A stretch of DNA of 64,000 nucleotides from Petunia secreta (taxonomy: Eukaryota > Streptophyta > Magnoliopsida > Solanales > Solanaceae), in assembly GCA_029990175.1 (NCBI GenBank), contig JARKIP010000011.1, positions 24,712,001-24,776,000 on the forward strand, given 5' to 3'. A program made the translations under genes and the position numbers. Below the pieces are notes generated by a model, which saw nothing but the letters and a program-made list of their open reading frames with translations, had not been told where the DNA came from and ran no database searches. Below, piece by piece: positions 42,530 to 54,523 of the stretch (position 1 is the stretch's first letter; each line of letters starts with the position of its first letter).

Positions 42530-45500
42530 CCGGGGGGTCAGAGGTGAATGGAGTGAATTTTGCAGCCGCTAAGAAGTTTGCAAAGCTGTCGATTACTATG
42601 GAGAAAAGAACTCGAGTTGGAGGCTCCGGGAAAGGAGATCTTGTTCGATGACGATGATTGTGATGGGATGATGTTTCCCCATCACGACGCTTTGGTCATC
42701 ATGCTAAGGATAATCGACTCGGATATCAAACGAGTCTTGATCGACCCCGGTAGCTCTGTCAACATAATCAGCTACGGGGCCGTCAAAAAGATGTGGTTGA
42801 AGGGAGATGTTTTCCCAAAAGCAATTGTGTTGACTGGCTTCAAAAACTCCACCGAAAAGAAATTGGGCGAAATTACGCTCAAAACGTACGCCGAAGGATT
42901 TTGCAAGGAAACACTGTTTCAAGTTCTGCCCGAGGACATGACATATAATGTGATCCTCGGTAGACCATGGATTCACTCAATGGAAGCTGTTCCATCCACT
43001 CTCCACCAAGTGGTCAAATTCCCTAGCCCATGGGAAATTCGTTCGATTAAAGGAGAGCAACGAGTAGCGAGAGAATGCTACTCGGTTGTGCTGAAGAGTG
43101 GAGTCATCCTGACCGGACCAAAGAAACAGCAACCAATGCAACCAGGGTCAAACGAAGAGGGAGGGTCAAGTTCCCAAGATGACCCCCGAGGAGAAATAGA
43201 GAAGATCCCGGTATGCATCCAAGAACCTCGGAAAGAAAAAGCTGAGGATTCAACTATTGAGGAGTTGGAATCTTTCACGTTATCGAAAGATTTTCCAGAT
43301 AGGAAAGCGTTCGTCGGCTCGGAGTTGGACCCAGAGTCGATGAGAGTTATAATCGAAGTTTTGAAGTCCAACAATGATTGCTTTGCTTGGTCCCATTCAG
43401 ATATGGTCGGTATCGATCCGGGTGTCATGACCCATAAATTGAATGTGGACCCACGTTTTACCCCGATAAAATAAAAGAAAATGCCGCATGCTGGTGTCAA
43501 AAAGAAAGCAATAGAGGATGACACTATGAAGCTGCAAGAGAATGGCTTCATAAGAGAGGTGAAGTACCCCGAATGGCTGGCTAATGTCATCGTCGTGCCC
43601 AAAAAGAGCGCCAAGTGAAGAAGGTGTGTAGATTACACAGATCTAAACAAAGCTTGCCCCAAGGACTCTTATCCACTGCCACAGATAGACAGGTTAATAG
43701 ACTCCACGACTGGACACAAATTATTAACCTTCTTGGATGCCTATTTGGGGTATAACCAAATTCTCATGGATCCGAAGGATGAAGAAAAGAGCTCGTTATT
43801 CACTGACCGAGGTACCTTCTGCCACAAGTAATGCCCTTCGGTTTTGAAGAATGTTGGGGCGACATACCAAAGGCTAGTGTCTCGCATGTTCAAAGATTAC
43901 ATTGGAAAGTATATGGAAGTTTACATAGATGACATGCTGATCAAATCTATTCGGATGGAGGACCACCTAAGCCATATGAGAGAAGACTTTACTGTTCTTA
44001 GGCAATACAACATGAAGCTGAATCCTAAAAAGTGTGCCTTCGGTGTGGGGTCAGGTAAATTTTTGGGATTCATAGTTTCTGAGCATGGGATCGAAGCAAA
44101 TCCAGATAAGATTAGAGCCATTGAAGAAATCTCCGATGAGTTAACCGGGGTAAAAGAAGTTCAGCGCTTAACTGGCCGAGTCGCTGCCTTGAGCAGATTT
44201 ATCTCAAGTTCTTCGGAGCGATGCCACAAATTCTTCTCAACTTTAAAGAAGAACAATCACTTCAAGTGGACGCCGAAGTGTAGAGAAGCGCTGAGAGAAT
44301 TAAAACTCTATCTGGCTAACGCAACGGCAAGCCAAAAGATAACAAAACTTTGATGGTCTACTTGGCTGTGTTCGAGGTGTCAGTTAGCGATGTGTTGGTT
44401 CGGGAAGAGGATGGCAAGAAGAAGCCTATTTACTATGTGTGCAAGACACTCCTCGATGCTGAGACCAGGTACCCTCACTTGGAAAAACTAGCACTTGCTT
44501 TAATTGTTACTGCTCGGAAACTACTACCCTATTTTCAATGTCATCTAATAGCGGTAGTTATAACCTTCCCCCTAAGGAGTATATTGCATAAACCAGAGTT
44601 GTCGGGGAGGCTATCTAAATGGGCAGTAGATTTAAGCGAGTATGATATTACCTACCAGCCCCAAACAACCATTATATCTCAAATCTTGGCTGACTTCGTG
44701 GCTGACTTTAGCGTTGGGATCTTACCTGAAGCTGAAAAGGAGAACTTAGTGTCGAAGGGATCGACTTCGGTATTATGGGTACTCTACACCAACGGGGCGA
44801 CTAATTCTAAGGGTTCGGGATTAGGCATAGTGTTGATAGTGCCCACAGGGGAGAAAGTCAGGCACTCAGTTCGGTTAAAAAAACTGACCAACAATGAGGC
44901 CGAATATGAAGCAGCCTTAGCAGGTTTGGAGTTGGACAAAGAGATGGGGGCAAAAAGAATTGAATTAAAGTGCGATTCGCAATTGGTGGTAAATCAAGTG
45001 CGCGGTGAATACACGACTCATGAGCCTAGAATGCAGCAATTCTTGATCCGAGCACAAAAAATCTTGGCTTAATTTCAAGAATGGCAAATCAAACAAGTAC
45101 CTTGGAAAGAGAATACAGAAGCCGATGCCTTAGCAAACTTGGGTTCGGCGGTAGACGAAGAACACTTGGAGACTGATTCAGTGGTTCGGTTGCTTTCCGC
45201 GCAAATGAGGGAAATGAAATTGGAAGTCAACTCGGTGGACCACAAATGGGATTGGCAAAGTAAGTTTATCTTTTACTTTGACTTAAGGACTCTCCCAAGA
45301 TAAGAAGAAGCAAAGAAGTTGAGGACTCAATCGTCTTCATACTCGATGATTTGGGGAAAGCTATATAGGAGATTGTACAGCAGCCCGATGGCCAAGTACG
45401 TGGGTCCGGATGAAGCTAGATATGTGATGGCAGAGGTACACGAAGGCGAGTGTGGCAACCACTCGGAGGGAAAGTCCTTAGTGCACAAATTACTTCGAGC

Positions 45501-46483
45501 TGGGAACTATTGGCCCACCATTAGCGAAGACGCAAAGGCCTTCGTACAAAAATGTGACAAGTGTCAGCGCCACGTCCGAATGATTCATCAGCAAGCTGAA
45601 CCCTTACATTCGTTCGTGTCACAATGGCCCTTCATGAAGTGGGGAATGGATATCAGTGGCCCTTTACCGAAAGGAAAAGGAGGTGTTCGATTTATTCTTG
45701 TTTTGACCGACTACTTCACAAAGTGGGTGGAAGCAGGAGCTTTCACCGAGGTTAGATAGAAGGAGGTAATCGATTTTATCAAGAAGAACATCATCTATAG
45801 GTTCGGTGTCCCAAAGGAGATCAGTTGTGACAATGGCCCACATTTCATGGGGCAGCTATCACTGATTTCCTTAAGTAGTGGGGAATAAAGAGAATAGTGT
45901 CAACTCCCTACGACCTAAGTCCCAATGGGCAAGCCGAATCTTCGAATAGAGTGATAGTTGAAAACCTCAAGAAGAGACCTAATGAGAACAAGGTCCTTGG
46001 CCCGAAGAGTTACCAGGAGTGTTGTGGGCAATGCGAACAACGGAGAAGAACAACACCGGTGAAACCCCATTTTCCCTTGCTTATGGCATGGATTCACTTA
46101 TCCCCGTGGAAGTGGGCGAACCAAGTCTACGGTACGCCCACACCACTGAAGATGCCAATCAACAAGCCATGCGCATAGAGTTGGACTTGCTCGAGGAGAA
46201 AATAGAGTTAGCCTTGGTTCGGTTAACATTACAAAAAAGGCAAATCGAGGCATACCTCAACAGGAAGACAAAACTTAGGGATTTCAAAGTTAGTGACTAT
46301 GTGCTAAATGCTTCGAATCAATCAACGATGGAAAAGAATGGGGGAAAACCCGTTGCAAATTGGGAAGGGCCTTACATAGTTAAAGCAATTGTTGGAAAGG
46401 GACTTTACCAGATAGAAGATTTGCAAGGAAAACCCGAACCTTTGAATTGGAACATCTCCAATTTGAAGCTGTATCACTTTTAA
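42530..46483 (+). pseudogene. G3 pol: protease, RT, two RNase H, integrase, broken
   Basis: The segments in order are: protease with VLIDPGSSVNIIS and VILGRPWIHS (42560-43030); RT with YTDLNKACPKDSYPLP, FLDAYLGYNQI and the catalytic YIDDM (43480-44090); RNase H (44350-44710); a second RNase H with TNNEAEYEAALAGLE and CDSQLV (44780-45060), in which the first catalytic Asp is Asn (YTNGAT); integrase with an HxxxH/CxxC zinc site, MDISGPLP and SCDNGPHF (45330-45900); and the integrase C-terminal part to 46483. At least three stops and several frameshifts break it. It is not functional. Confidence 0.82.
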
Positions 46484-47091
46484 AATCGAGGTAAGCATTC
46501 CTTGATCATTTAAAATTCACCTACAGCCTCGAGCCAAAAAACGCTCCAATAGGCTTTGGTCGAAATATTCGAACTTACCCGACGATCTTCAGTGCTCGAA
46601 TCTTCATCAAGATTCACACCCGAACACTGGGGGGGGGGGGTGAGAGGTGAGATGCGGTGGAGGTCAGCTTCGAGCCTCCCAACCGAAGTCTATCTATTCA
46701 GCAACGGGGACCGACGCCCAGGAAATAGATTAGTACTTTGTATGTGCGCCCGATAGTGGCATGTTATTAACTTGTTTTTGCGCCTAAGTTGTACTTAGAC
46801 TAGGCCTTATGTAAAAAGGCGATTGTGGCTCGTTGATATCATCAATGAAATAAACATGATTCGATATCTCTTTGTTTCTATGATCTTATATACCGAAGCT
46901 ATATTTTAAATGCATTGACTCGAGAACAAGACGTCGTTCTAAGTTTGCATCGGCATTATATGAGCTAAGTCTTGCAAGCAAAATTATTCTACTTGTTCGA
47001 CTCAAAACACTTCATAAAGCAAAATGAGAGTTCAAGCAGTTGAGTGCGAAAAACAAATCCATTCATGAAAGGCCTGAAGGCCATAGAAATT
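46484..47091 (+). other. G3 sequence behind pol, with G-run
   Basis: This is non-coding sequence between pol and the antisense ORF. A run of 11 G at 46630-46640 is followed by TGAGAGGTGAG. It could be a polypurine tract, but no LTR start is recognisable after it. Confidence 0.5.
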
Positions 47092-48426
47092 TTACATTAT
47101 AGGGCTCGAAGGCCCACACAAAAACAAAACAAGAACACTAAGCTTAGGCCCATCTCCCTCCTCGGCATCCTCCTCATCTTTATCTTCATCTTCATTTTCT
47201 TCTTCTTCATCTTCGACATCTTCGACATCTTCATCACCCGAACCTTCACTCGAAAGAAGATCGTCAATAATAGCTTGGGCTTTGGCTGCTTTATCTTCAG
47301 CCTTAGCAATTTCTTCCTCCAAGTTCAGCTCACCGGCGCGACATTGCTTAAGCAACTTCAGCCGAGACTTGATAACAACCCAGCGCTAGTCTACCTCCGC
47401 CCTTTTGGCCCTGACCTTGGCCTTATCCTTATGATCGACAACTTGTTCTCGAAGTAGTTTAACTTCGGCCTCAAGGGTCGGAACCTTGGAGTTTTCACCT
47501 TCCAGCCTTTGGATGTGAAGTACATGGTTTTTCAGTTGCTCATGGTGCTTGTTAGCCGCCTCCTCGAATTTACTCCTAGCTTGGGCTAACTCTGCACCGA
47601 GCCTCGCGACTTTGGCGTCCAACCTCGAGCGCTCTGCTTGAAAACCATCATTAAGGGCCTGAATCTTAGTCTCGGCAGCGACCTCGGCTTCGCGTAGATC
47701 GGAGCGAGACTTGGACAACTTAGCCTTCAACTCAACTATTTGAGCATTGAAGCTGTCCCTCTGTATATCCCAAGCTCCAGCAATGTGTTGAATCTCCTCT
47801 TGCCTCATGGCTTCGAGCTCGACAGCTCTCATTGATAGAATGAAGCCCTGACCAGGAATTATTAAAGGATCAACATAAGCGAATACACGAGGATAGAAGT
47901 AAGGATAAAGGAGTCAAGGCTTACTCTGAGTGCGTTTGCAGCATGAGTGTTGGCTAACCGAACCGGGAAAAATTGCTGCACGATGGCGTCCTCTTTTGGG
48001 CCAAGCAGGGGCAAAAGGCTCAATATATCGCCTCGGGTACTCTCCAGAAGGTTTGAACAAGTCGACCCCTCCAGCTTGCGCAAGGACCCCGCCGAGGGTC
48101 GAAAGCCTCGCAGGTTCAGATTGCGCTCTAACAGCGCCAACATCTGCCTCTTTCTCAAAAGCAGAAGCCCCGACTTCTCCAGCTTTAGCTTTGCCTTTGG
48201 CCTTGGCAAAATCCCTCGCATCAAGCTTATTCTTGACCGCAGCAAGCTCAACGCGGCCATTCTCCATGTCTTGGCTCATTTGAGCGATGTCTGTCTCACT
48301 CCGATGCACAAGACGACTAAGATCATCCAGTCTCTCCTCAAGACTAGTTTTGAGATCTGGGACCGTCCCTAAGATCTCTTTTAGTGCCTCGACCGCTTCT
48401 TCGACCGCACAAACCACTTTCACCAT
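47092..48426 (-). pseudogene. Antisense coiled-coil ORF behind pol (spliced, broken)
   Basis: On the - strand the frame starts at 48426 (MVKVVCAVEEAVEALKEIL). Heptad-rich coiled coil covers the first 60 residues. A frame change occurs near 48050, after which the reading LLPLLGPKEDAIVQQFFPV looks natural. A plausible intron has donor GTAAGC at about 47924 and acceptor CAG at about 47844; the phases join exactly. A second long coiled coil follows (47832-47390), then an in-frame TAG at 47386-47388, and the same frame continues to a Glu/Asp-rich tail ending at 47092. The protein has no enzyme motif. The first part may instead be gag of the chromovirus unit that starts at 48883. The function is unknown. 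Confidence 0.55.
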
Positions 48427-48495
48427 TCATTTTTTGTCCAGCAGCCATGTTCCGTATTGTCTGTCAACCTCTTCCTTTGTCCGTTGTCGAGCCTA

Positions 48496-48508
48496 TGCTC
48501 TGATACCA
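48496..48508 (-). other. Primer-binding site next to the G4 LTR
   Basis: On the - strand TGGTATCAGAGCA starts two bases after the LTR end CGCGTAACA. It fits initiator Met tRNA. Confidence 0.7.
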
Positions 48509-48510
48509 AC

Positions 48511-48883
48511 TGTTACGCGGCGCCTTCTTGAGTTTGCTTAGAAGGGCAACATAATGCTGGCCAGTGGTCCCCTTCGCATGCTAGACTAGAGCGTCAGTGC
48601 CGTGCGGGAAAACCGATGTCAATCATAGTGTGTATAAAAAGAGTAATTGAAAATGAAAGTCGTTGCACTTGCTTGTATTAATCAAAAGCCAACCGATTAC
48701 AAGAAAGCCAACGTGGTGTCGAGGGGGTGAGACACCAGAGTAGAAATATGAAAGCAGCTTACAGTTTGTTCGAATTCTTATATCCCCCCTATATATGTTC
48801 TTAAAAAAAAACCCAAGTCATAGCAGTAGACAATCAAGGGCTAGACAATCGTACTAGAAAAATACAGAAAGATAAATCTAACA
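48511..48883 (-). repeat. G4 LTR (373 bp), shared position
   Basis: The ends on the - strand are TGTTAGATT and CGCGTAACA. A stop codon of the G4 pol frame lies 5 bp before its start, and a primer-binding site lies just behind its end. It therefore serves as a 3' LTR for one unit and a 5' LTR for the next. No second copy for comparison was found in the window. Confidence 0.55.
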
Positions 48884-48887
48884 ATAT

Positions 48888-50563
48888 TTACATGGTGTGC
48901 GACACTTTGAGGGGTCGCATCCTTGTCTGCGTCTTCATGGCGCGCGCAGGCGCGGGACAATCTGCGTTGGGGCGTGCATGCGTAGGTCGCATGGCATTGG
49001 CGCACTCTAGTGCGGGATAGGCAGCATTGTGGCGCGCATGCGCAGGTCGAATGGCGTTGGTGCACTCAAGTGCAGGGCACGTGGGCGCTGGCTGCGGGCA
49101 GGCTTTAAGGGAGCTGTCGGCTTGTTGCGCGCGGGCACGCTTAACCGGTGGGGCGACATACGCAGATGCGCATATAGATCTTGGCGCGGCTACGTCTGTG
49201 GCACTAGGCGCTTTAAGGCTTGCCAGGGCACCACGGGGCGCCCCCAAGGAGTTATGGGGCACGGCTGAGAGGCCGCCTATGACATTTTTCCCCACCTGAG
49301 TTGGCGACGTCCTCGATGCCTTCTTTGCAAGATAATCAGCTATCAGGTCCTTGAAGGCTTTGAGGTCTGTTCCCCTCTCCCAGGTGTTCTCTTCTGCATC
49401 ATATCCGCTCCATTTCACCAAACATTCTGGTGATCTTTCCTTGAGGCATGAATAACACGGTCATCAAGGATACCTTCTGCTACTTTCTTCCCTGACCACT
49501 TGTTCTTCCTGATGCTCGGCATTGTGAGCTGGCTTCTGGAAGGATCATCCTTATCTTCTTGGAAAGGCTTCAGCAAGCTGACATGAAAAACGGGATGGAT
49601 TTTCCACCAAGTTGGTAATTCAACTCGATAGGCAACTTTTCCCACACAATTTCATAATGGACAGAGGTCCAATGTATTTCTGCAAAAGACGCGGGTCAGG
49701 AGCTCCCGCGAACAGATATCTCTTGGGGATCTTTACCATCACCTTATCCCCAACTTTATACTCCACAAAACGCCGGTTTTGATCTGCATACTTTTTCATC
49801 CTCCTTTGTGCTTTTTCAAGATAGCTCCGCACTATCTCTAGATTTCTCTTCCACTCCCTTGAGAAACTCGCAGCCCTAGGAGACTTTAACACATTTGGTG
49901 CATCAACAGTATGCGGGAGAAGAGGTTGTTGTCCCATGATAATTTCAAAAGCACTCCTGTTGGTACTTGAACACTTTTGGGCATTGAAGCACAACTAGGT
50001 AGAATCCAGTAGCTTCACCCAATTCTTCTGCGTTCCAGTTACAAAATGCCGTAAATATTCTTCAAGCATCCCGTTGAACCGCTCCGTCTAGCCATCAGAT
50101 TACGGATGGAAGCTGGAAGCTTAACTTAGACCCGAGGCACTTGAAGAGCTCGGTCCATAAGTTACTAGTGAATCACGAATTGCGATCACTAACAATATGT
50201 CTAGGTAGACCCCCAATACTTCACCACATGCGCAAAGAAAAGCGTGACCGACTCTTCAGCTGCTATATATTTTGGGGCTGCTATAAAGGTTGTGTATTTA
50301 GAGAACCGATCAACCACTACTAGAATAGTAGTTAAATCTCCGACCTTTGGCAATTCAGTGATAAAATCCAGAGAGACGCTTTCCCAAGGCCTTTTCGGGA
50401 CAGGTAGCGGCAGCAATAGTCCCGCTTGCGTCAAGTGGTCTGGCTTGTCTTTCTTGCAAACCAAACAGGTCCGCACATATTGATCTACATCATTCGTCAT
50501 CTGGGGCCAATAGTACGCGCGTTGAAGTTGCGCCAGGGTCCTATCCATTCCAGGATTGCCAGC
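48888..50563 (-). pseudogene. G4 integrase and chromodomain, broken
   Basis: This is the second half of the G4 integrase, split from the first half by N3. It shows the zinc site CLVCKKDK (about 50460), the catalytic start SLDFITELP (about 50370), then GDKVMVKIPKRYL, VELPTWWKIHPVFHVSLLKPF and a chromodomain (VKWSGYDAEENTWE at about 49420-49380). A long Ala/Pro/Arg-rich tail with tandem repeats (ALECTNAIRPAHARHNAAYP type, 49110-48940) follows and stops at 48888. Several frameshifts break the frame. The motifs fit the Galadriel-like branch of chromoviruses; this placement is moderate. Confidence 0.75.
50559..50563. repeat. N3 target-site duplication, left (CCAGC)
   Basis: The same five bases occur at 56311-56315 on the far side of N3. 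Confidence 0.88.
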
Positions 50564-51336
50564 TGATACGGGTCAAATCACGGAAGCAAAAACAAGGTAA
50601 CGGAAGCAATAAAGTAAATACGAGATCAAAGAAATAAGGGATGGGGAAGAACAGAAATAGAAGAAAGAACGAATCAAACTAACAAATAGATTGATTCAAA
50701 GGGAGAAGAGACTTGAACCACTAACGGGGTCACACTAGCGGTGATCCACCATGGATTCCATGTAAGAGATACATGAAGCCAAGCTTCAACAAGAAGGACC
50801 TAGTCTCTTCTAAAGTCTAATCTTCCATCTCAAAATCTAGCTAATGAAAAAAAATGACTAAGTGTGGTATTTATAGGTTCACCACAAGTCAAATGAAATG
50901 TCTAAATAGCCCTTAAGTCTAGTCAAAACAATACAAGTCACTTAGGGCTATAGTTGGAATTACACTCAAAATAAGTAGGAAACGCGGATGGGCCTTCAGC
51001 AAACTAGGCGCCCCGCCTGTAAAGTAGGCGCCCAGCCTGGGAAAATGCGCGGTCCGCCTATAGTAGGCGGCCAGAGATCCTGAGAGTGTGTAGTCAAATA
51101 GGCGGTCCGCCTAGTCCAATGGGTGGTCTGCCCCCTTCCTGGGAGGCTAGGAAACGGCTTAAAATGGACTCTAAGTATTCCTCCTTTGTCCATAGTCGAT
51201 CCTCCCTCGTTGGCACTCAAGTCCATGACTCTAAATCACTCTCGAACCCTCCTCCGGTGCCCTTGCCTTGTATCCTTTGTTCTCTCACGCTTGGCTCTTG
51301 ATGGTTGGCGCTTTTGCTCCAATTTGCCCTGCATCA
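50564..51336 (-). repeat. N3 3' LTR (773 bp)
   Basis: On the - strand it starts TGATGCAGGG and ends CCGTATCA. It keeps a TATAAATA box (near 50870) and GC modules of two types (GGCGCCCCGCC and GGCGGTCCGCC) at 51005-51130. Confidence 0.9.
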
Positions 51337-51355
51337 TCCTCCCCATCTTGAAAGG
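51337..51355 (-). other. N3 polypurine tract
   Basis: On the - strand CCTTTCAAGATGGGGAGGA precedes the LTR start TGATGCAG. It differs from the N1 tract by one base. Confidence 0.8.
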
Positions 51356-51390
51356 ATTTCGTCCTCGAAATCAAACCATCAAGCCTACAT

Positions 51391-54300
51391 TCAAAACAAG
51401 CACAAACAAAGCTTCCCACTACAAGAGTAGGTTAGTATCACGAGTGTGGAAAACACACTCTTATGGTATAACCAAACATCAATAACAACGATAAAGCACT
51501 TGTTTCCAAAGAAAAAAACAAGTACTTGGCTTCCCCAATAGGTGCACTCAACACATGATTCATCAAAGAGATCAATAGGGTAAAGAATATGCAAGATCAA
51601 GCCATCAAAATTCCTATGATCCCTAACCTTAATAAGAACAACCCAAAACTTCCCACTACAAGAGTAGGCAAGTCCAATAAGAGTGATTACAAGTGAAGTG
51701 AAAATCACACTTTTGTGATAGAGCCAAGTATCATTATTAATCAAGAAGCTTATGTCTCCAAAGGAAACAACAAGTTCTTGGCTCAACAACGACAAGTGCT
51801 TACTACCATAACGAGCAAAGAGATCAATAAGACATAGAACATGCAAGATTAAGCAACTAAGTTCCTTATGACCTCCAAGCTTATGGCCAACACACCAAGC
51901 TTTGGCATGCTCAACACCCAAGGATTGATCAACATGTGGGGTGGAGTAAACAAAATAGTTCAATTGGCAACTAACATCAAATACTCCACTCCCCTTCTTA
52001 GAATCACTCTTACACACACCAAGAGTGACTTCCTCACCTCCAATTCCACCTCTAGGACAATCTTCCTCACTAGGAGTTCCAAACAATGTATTGCCTATAG
52101 AGTTCAACTTTCCAAACCATGGAGGTTTAAATCCAAACTCTTCTCTAGTTTGATATTCACCATCACCTCTTTGAGAATCCTCTTCAAACAAAGGGTTTGT
52201 GAAAACAAGTCCACTACCCATCAAAGGTGATGCATCAAAACTATAGTCATCATCCATACTTGAGGAGTCATCGAATACAATTCGATCCATCTCATCCACT
52301 AGAGACTCCTCAAGGTCATTACCATCCTCACTACAACACATAGGTCTACCATTATCAAGCAATTAATCAAAGGAAAGGATATGGTATTCATTCAACTCAT
52401 CTTCCCCTTTATCAAATATAGGTAGGGTATCATAACAAGGGTCACAAATAGGGTCAACTACACAATCTTCACTAGAGAGAGGTTCAATGAAAATCGAGCT
52501 CACATCATGATGTGGCGTATCATTCCTCTCAACTAATGGTTCACAATCACACACAAGTTGACCATTTGACTCTACACTAGTTGCAAACACATTGTAATCA
52601 CATAATTCATCAACTAGTATAGAGGTTTCACAAATACTATCACATGACAAGGAAGTAACATATTCAAGGGAAGAACTTTCACATATCTTTGAGTGGCCAT
52701 CTAGCTCACTCAATGCACTTGAAGTGTCATGAATCGGCTCTCCATATTGAGGATCTTATTCACCTTGTCCTTCCTTCTTGGGACATGATTGAGGCTCCAT
52801 TAGTTTGCCTCCAAGAGTACCTACACAAGAGCTAACACAAGTAGAAGAAAAAGATAAAGGGTTAAGGTTAGAATAAGGGGTGTCCTCACTCTCAATGATT
52901 CTTTTTCCCTCTTTCTTTTCTCTCATTTTCTTTTCAAGGTCGGGTGTAGATTCGGGTGGTGACATCCCACTCACATTACTCAACACATCATCTTTTTTTT
53001 TCCACCCGAGGAATGTCACCGGTCACTCCCTTACTCCTCTCAATCTTTTGTCTCTCAAATTCGGGTGAATTGGGACGAGGCCCAAGAATACCCATAGCCA
53101 GAATAGGTAGACTTTTGACATCAACCCGGAATCTAGGACTAAGAGACTCATCACTTGAGGTCTCTTTCTTCTTTGTTGGTGAACCACTTGGCTTTGAAGC
53201 TTGTGGTTTCAGGTTCACCTTGTTGACATGTGCCAACCCTTTTCTTGCACTAGTCCCACCATTGCTTGTGATGGTAGGACTTCTTGATTGCACTCTTTCA
53301 ACCATAGGATGAGGTTCTTGCTCTTTTTCTTCTTGCATAGGCCTAGAAGGTATACTAGGAGGTGACTTGATCTTTGCCCCAAGAGGCTCACAGTCATAAA
53401 TCCTTTGGCCCTTGCCGAAATACTACCTATCATTCACAATACTATACCGCACCTTCTTACCTTGAAACCATGACTCACCTAACCACACATGACAATGTTA
53501 CTTGGGGTACACATGACACCACATATAACCCTAATAACCCCTATGGGATATGCACACCCGAGCTTGCTTGGAAACCCACACTTCGTAGTACTCATAAGGA
53601 TGCTCTAGGGCATAGCAAGGTAGCCTTAGCTCATCAACCACCGAGGTACTAATGCAATTAGTATCAGAGTTACCAATCTTTAGATAGTACTCTCCATTAC
53701 CTTCCACCTCAACAAGGAACCTCCTTAGACCCAAGTGTAGTATAGGATCATCCAAGTAAGACCTCGGAACTTCAAGATAACCATCATTATCAACTCGAAT
53801 CTTCCTCAACCCTCCTCCCCTAGCAACACTACTAGGATAACTCCCACTTCCCGTCACTCTCCCAACACTAGAAGTGCAGTTGGAAGTCGAGGAAGGGGTA
53901 CCATTATGGAACCCATAAGTGCCTCTCGCCTTGGTTCCATAGCCCATGGCACCACTCCTACCACTACTACTAGAGCAATGTACTCCAACCACGGTAAGAG
54001 CAACACCATTTCTCATTCCACCCTTCACAAGGGAGTTAGAAGCATCCAGCCGTTTAGCATGAGTAGGATAGGCAAGCTTCTCCCCTCCCATGGAACAACC
54101 ACCACCTCCTCCCATACTAATGGAAGGTCCTCTACTACTCCCTTGCTCACCATTAGCAACACCAAGAGAAGATGAAAATCAACAATTCACATAATCAACC
54201 TCGTCATCAATTCTCTCTTCGTCACTATCATCATGCACAAATTCATCACAAGAAGAGTAAGTAGGATCATCATACCTTGAAGCGTCACTATCTTCATATT

Positions 54301-54523
54301 CTTGACTTGGAGCATAAGATTCTTCACATTCATTTTCGCAAGCCCCATAGTCTTCTTCATCTCCATAATCAACATAGTGACCCACTTCATCATCATATGA
54401 GCCTTGGTTCCCCGAATCGTCATAGCAATACCTATCATCACCATCATAGGAACCATAGTCTCCATCATCTCCGCATGAGTCATACCCTCCACAATCGTCA
54501 TCCGAAGCCATAGTTGTAATCAA
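51391..54523 (-). pseudogene. N3 large ORF: acidic N-terminus, retropepsin-like segment, unknown tail
   Basis: Most of the sequence falls in two frames with one shift near 53.0 kb and a few stops (for example 54179, 53531, 52363). The start is MITTMASDDDCGGYDSCGDD at 54523. A Tyr/Asp/Gly-rich acidic region (to 54180) is followed by Gly/Ser-rich sequence. The protease-like segment (53720-53530) reads NSDTNCISTSVVDELRLP, then HPYEYYEVWV; the flap-like CHVWLGE lies in another frame at about 53480. No D-T/S-G triad is present. A Lys/Glu-rich linker (53300-52800) follows. The tail shows DPCYDTLPIFDK, EDGNDLEESL and two copies of WLYHKS, because the last 240 bp are duplicated. The function is unknown; conservation with N1 and N2 shows that the ORF was once maintained. 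Confidence 0.65.
51410..51890. repeat. Imperfect tandem duplication at the 3' end of the N3 ORF
   Basis: CTTCCCACTACAAGAGTAGG occurs at 51412 and again at 51650, and the following about 235 bp are similar throughout. This doubles the terminal WLYHKS-containing module of the protein. N1 has a single copy. Confidence 0.75.

Larger units (their letters stand above)
40220..48260 (+). mobile_element. G3: decayed Tat-type Ty3/gypsy element without its 3' LTR
   Basis: The order is 5' LTR, primer-binding site, gag, protease, RT, RNase H, a second RNase H, integrase, and an antisense coiled-coil region. Sequence matching the 5' LTR was not found downstream, so the right end is missing; the limit near 48.26 kb is approximate. 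The dual RNase H and an extra antisense ORF behind pol are known traits of the Tat (Ogre/Retand) lineage. Confidence 0.75.

Noticed and set aside
46619..46650. G-run as the G3 polypurine tract with a 3' LTR behind it
   Set aside because: No sequence like the G3 5' LTR follows, so a 3' LTR could not be supported.
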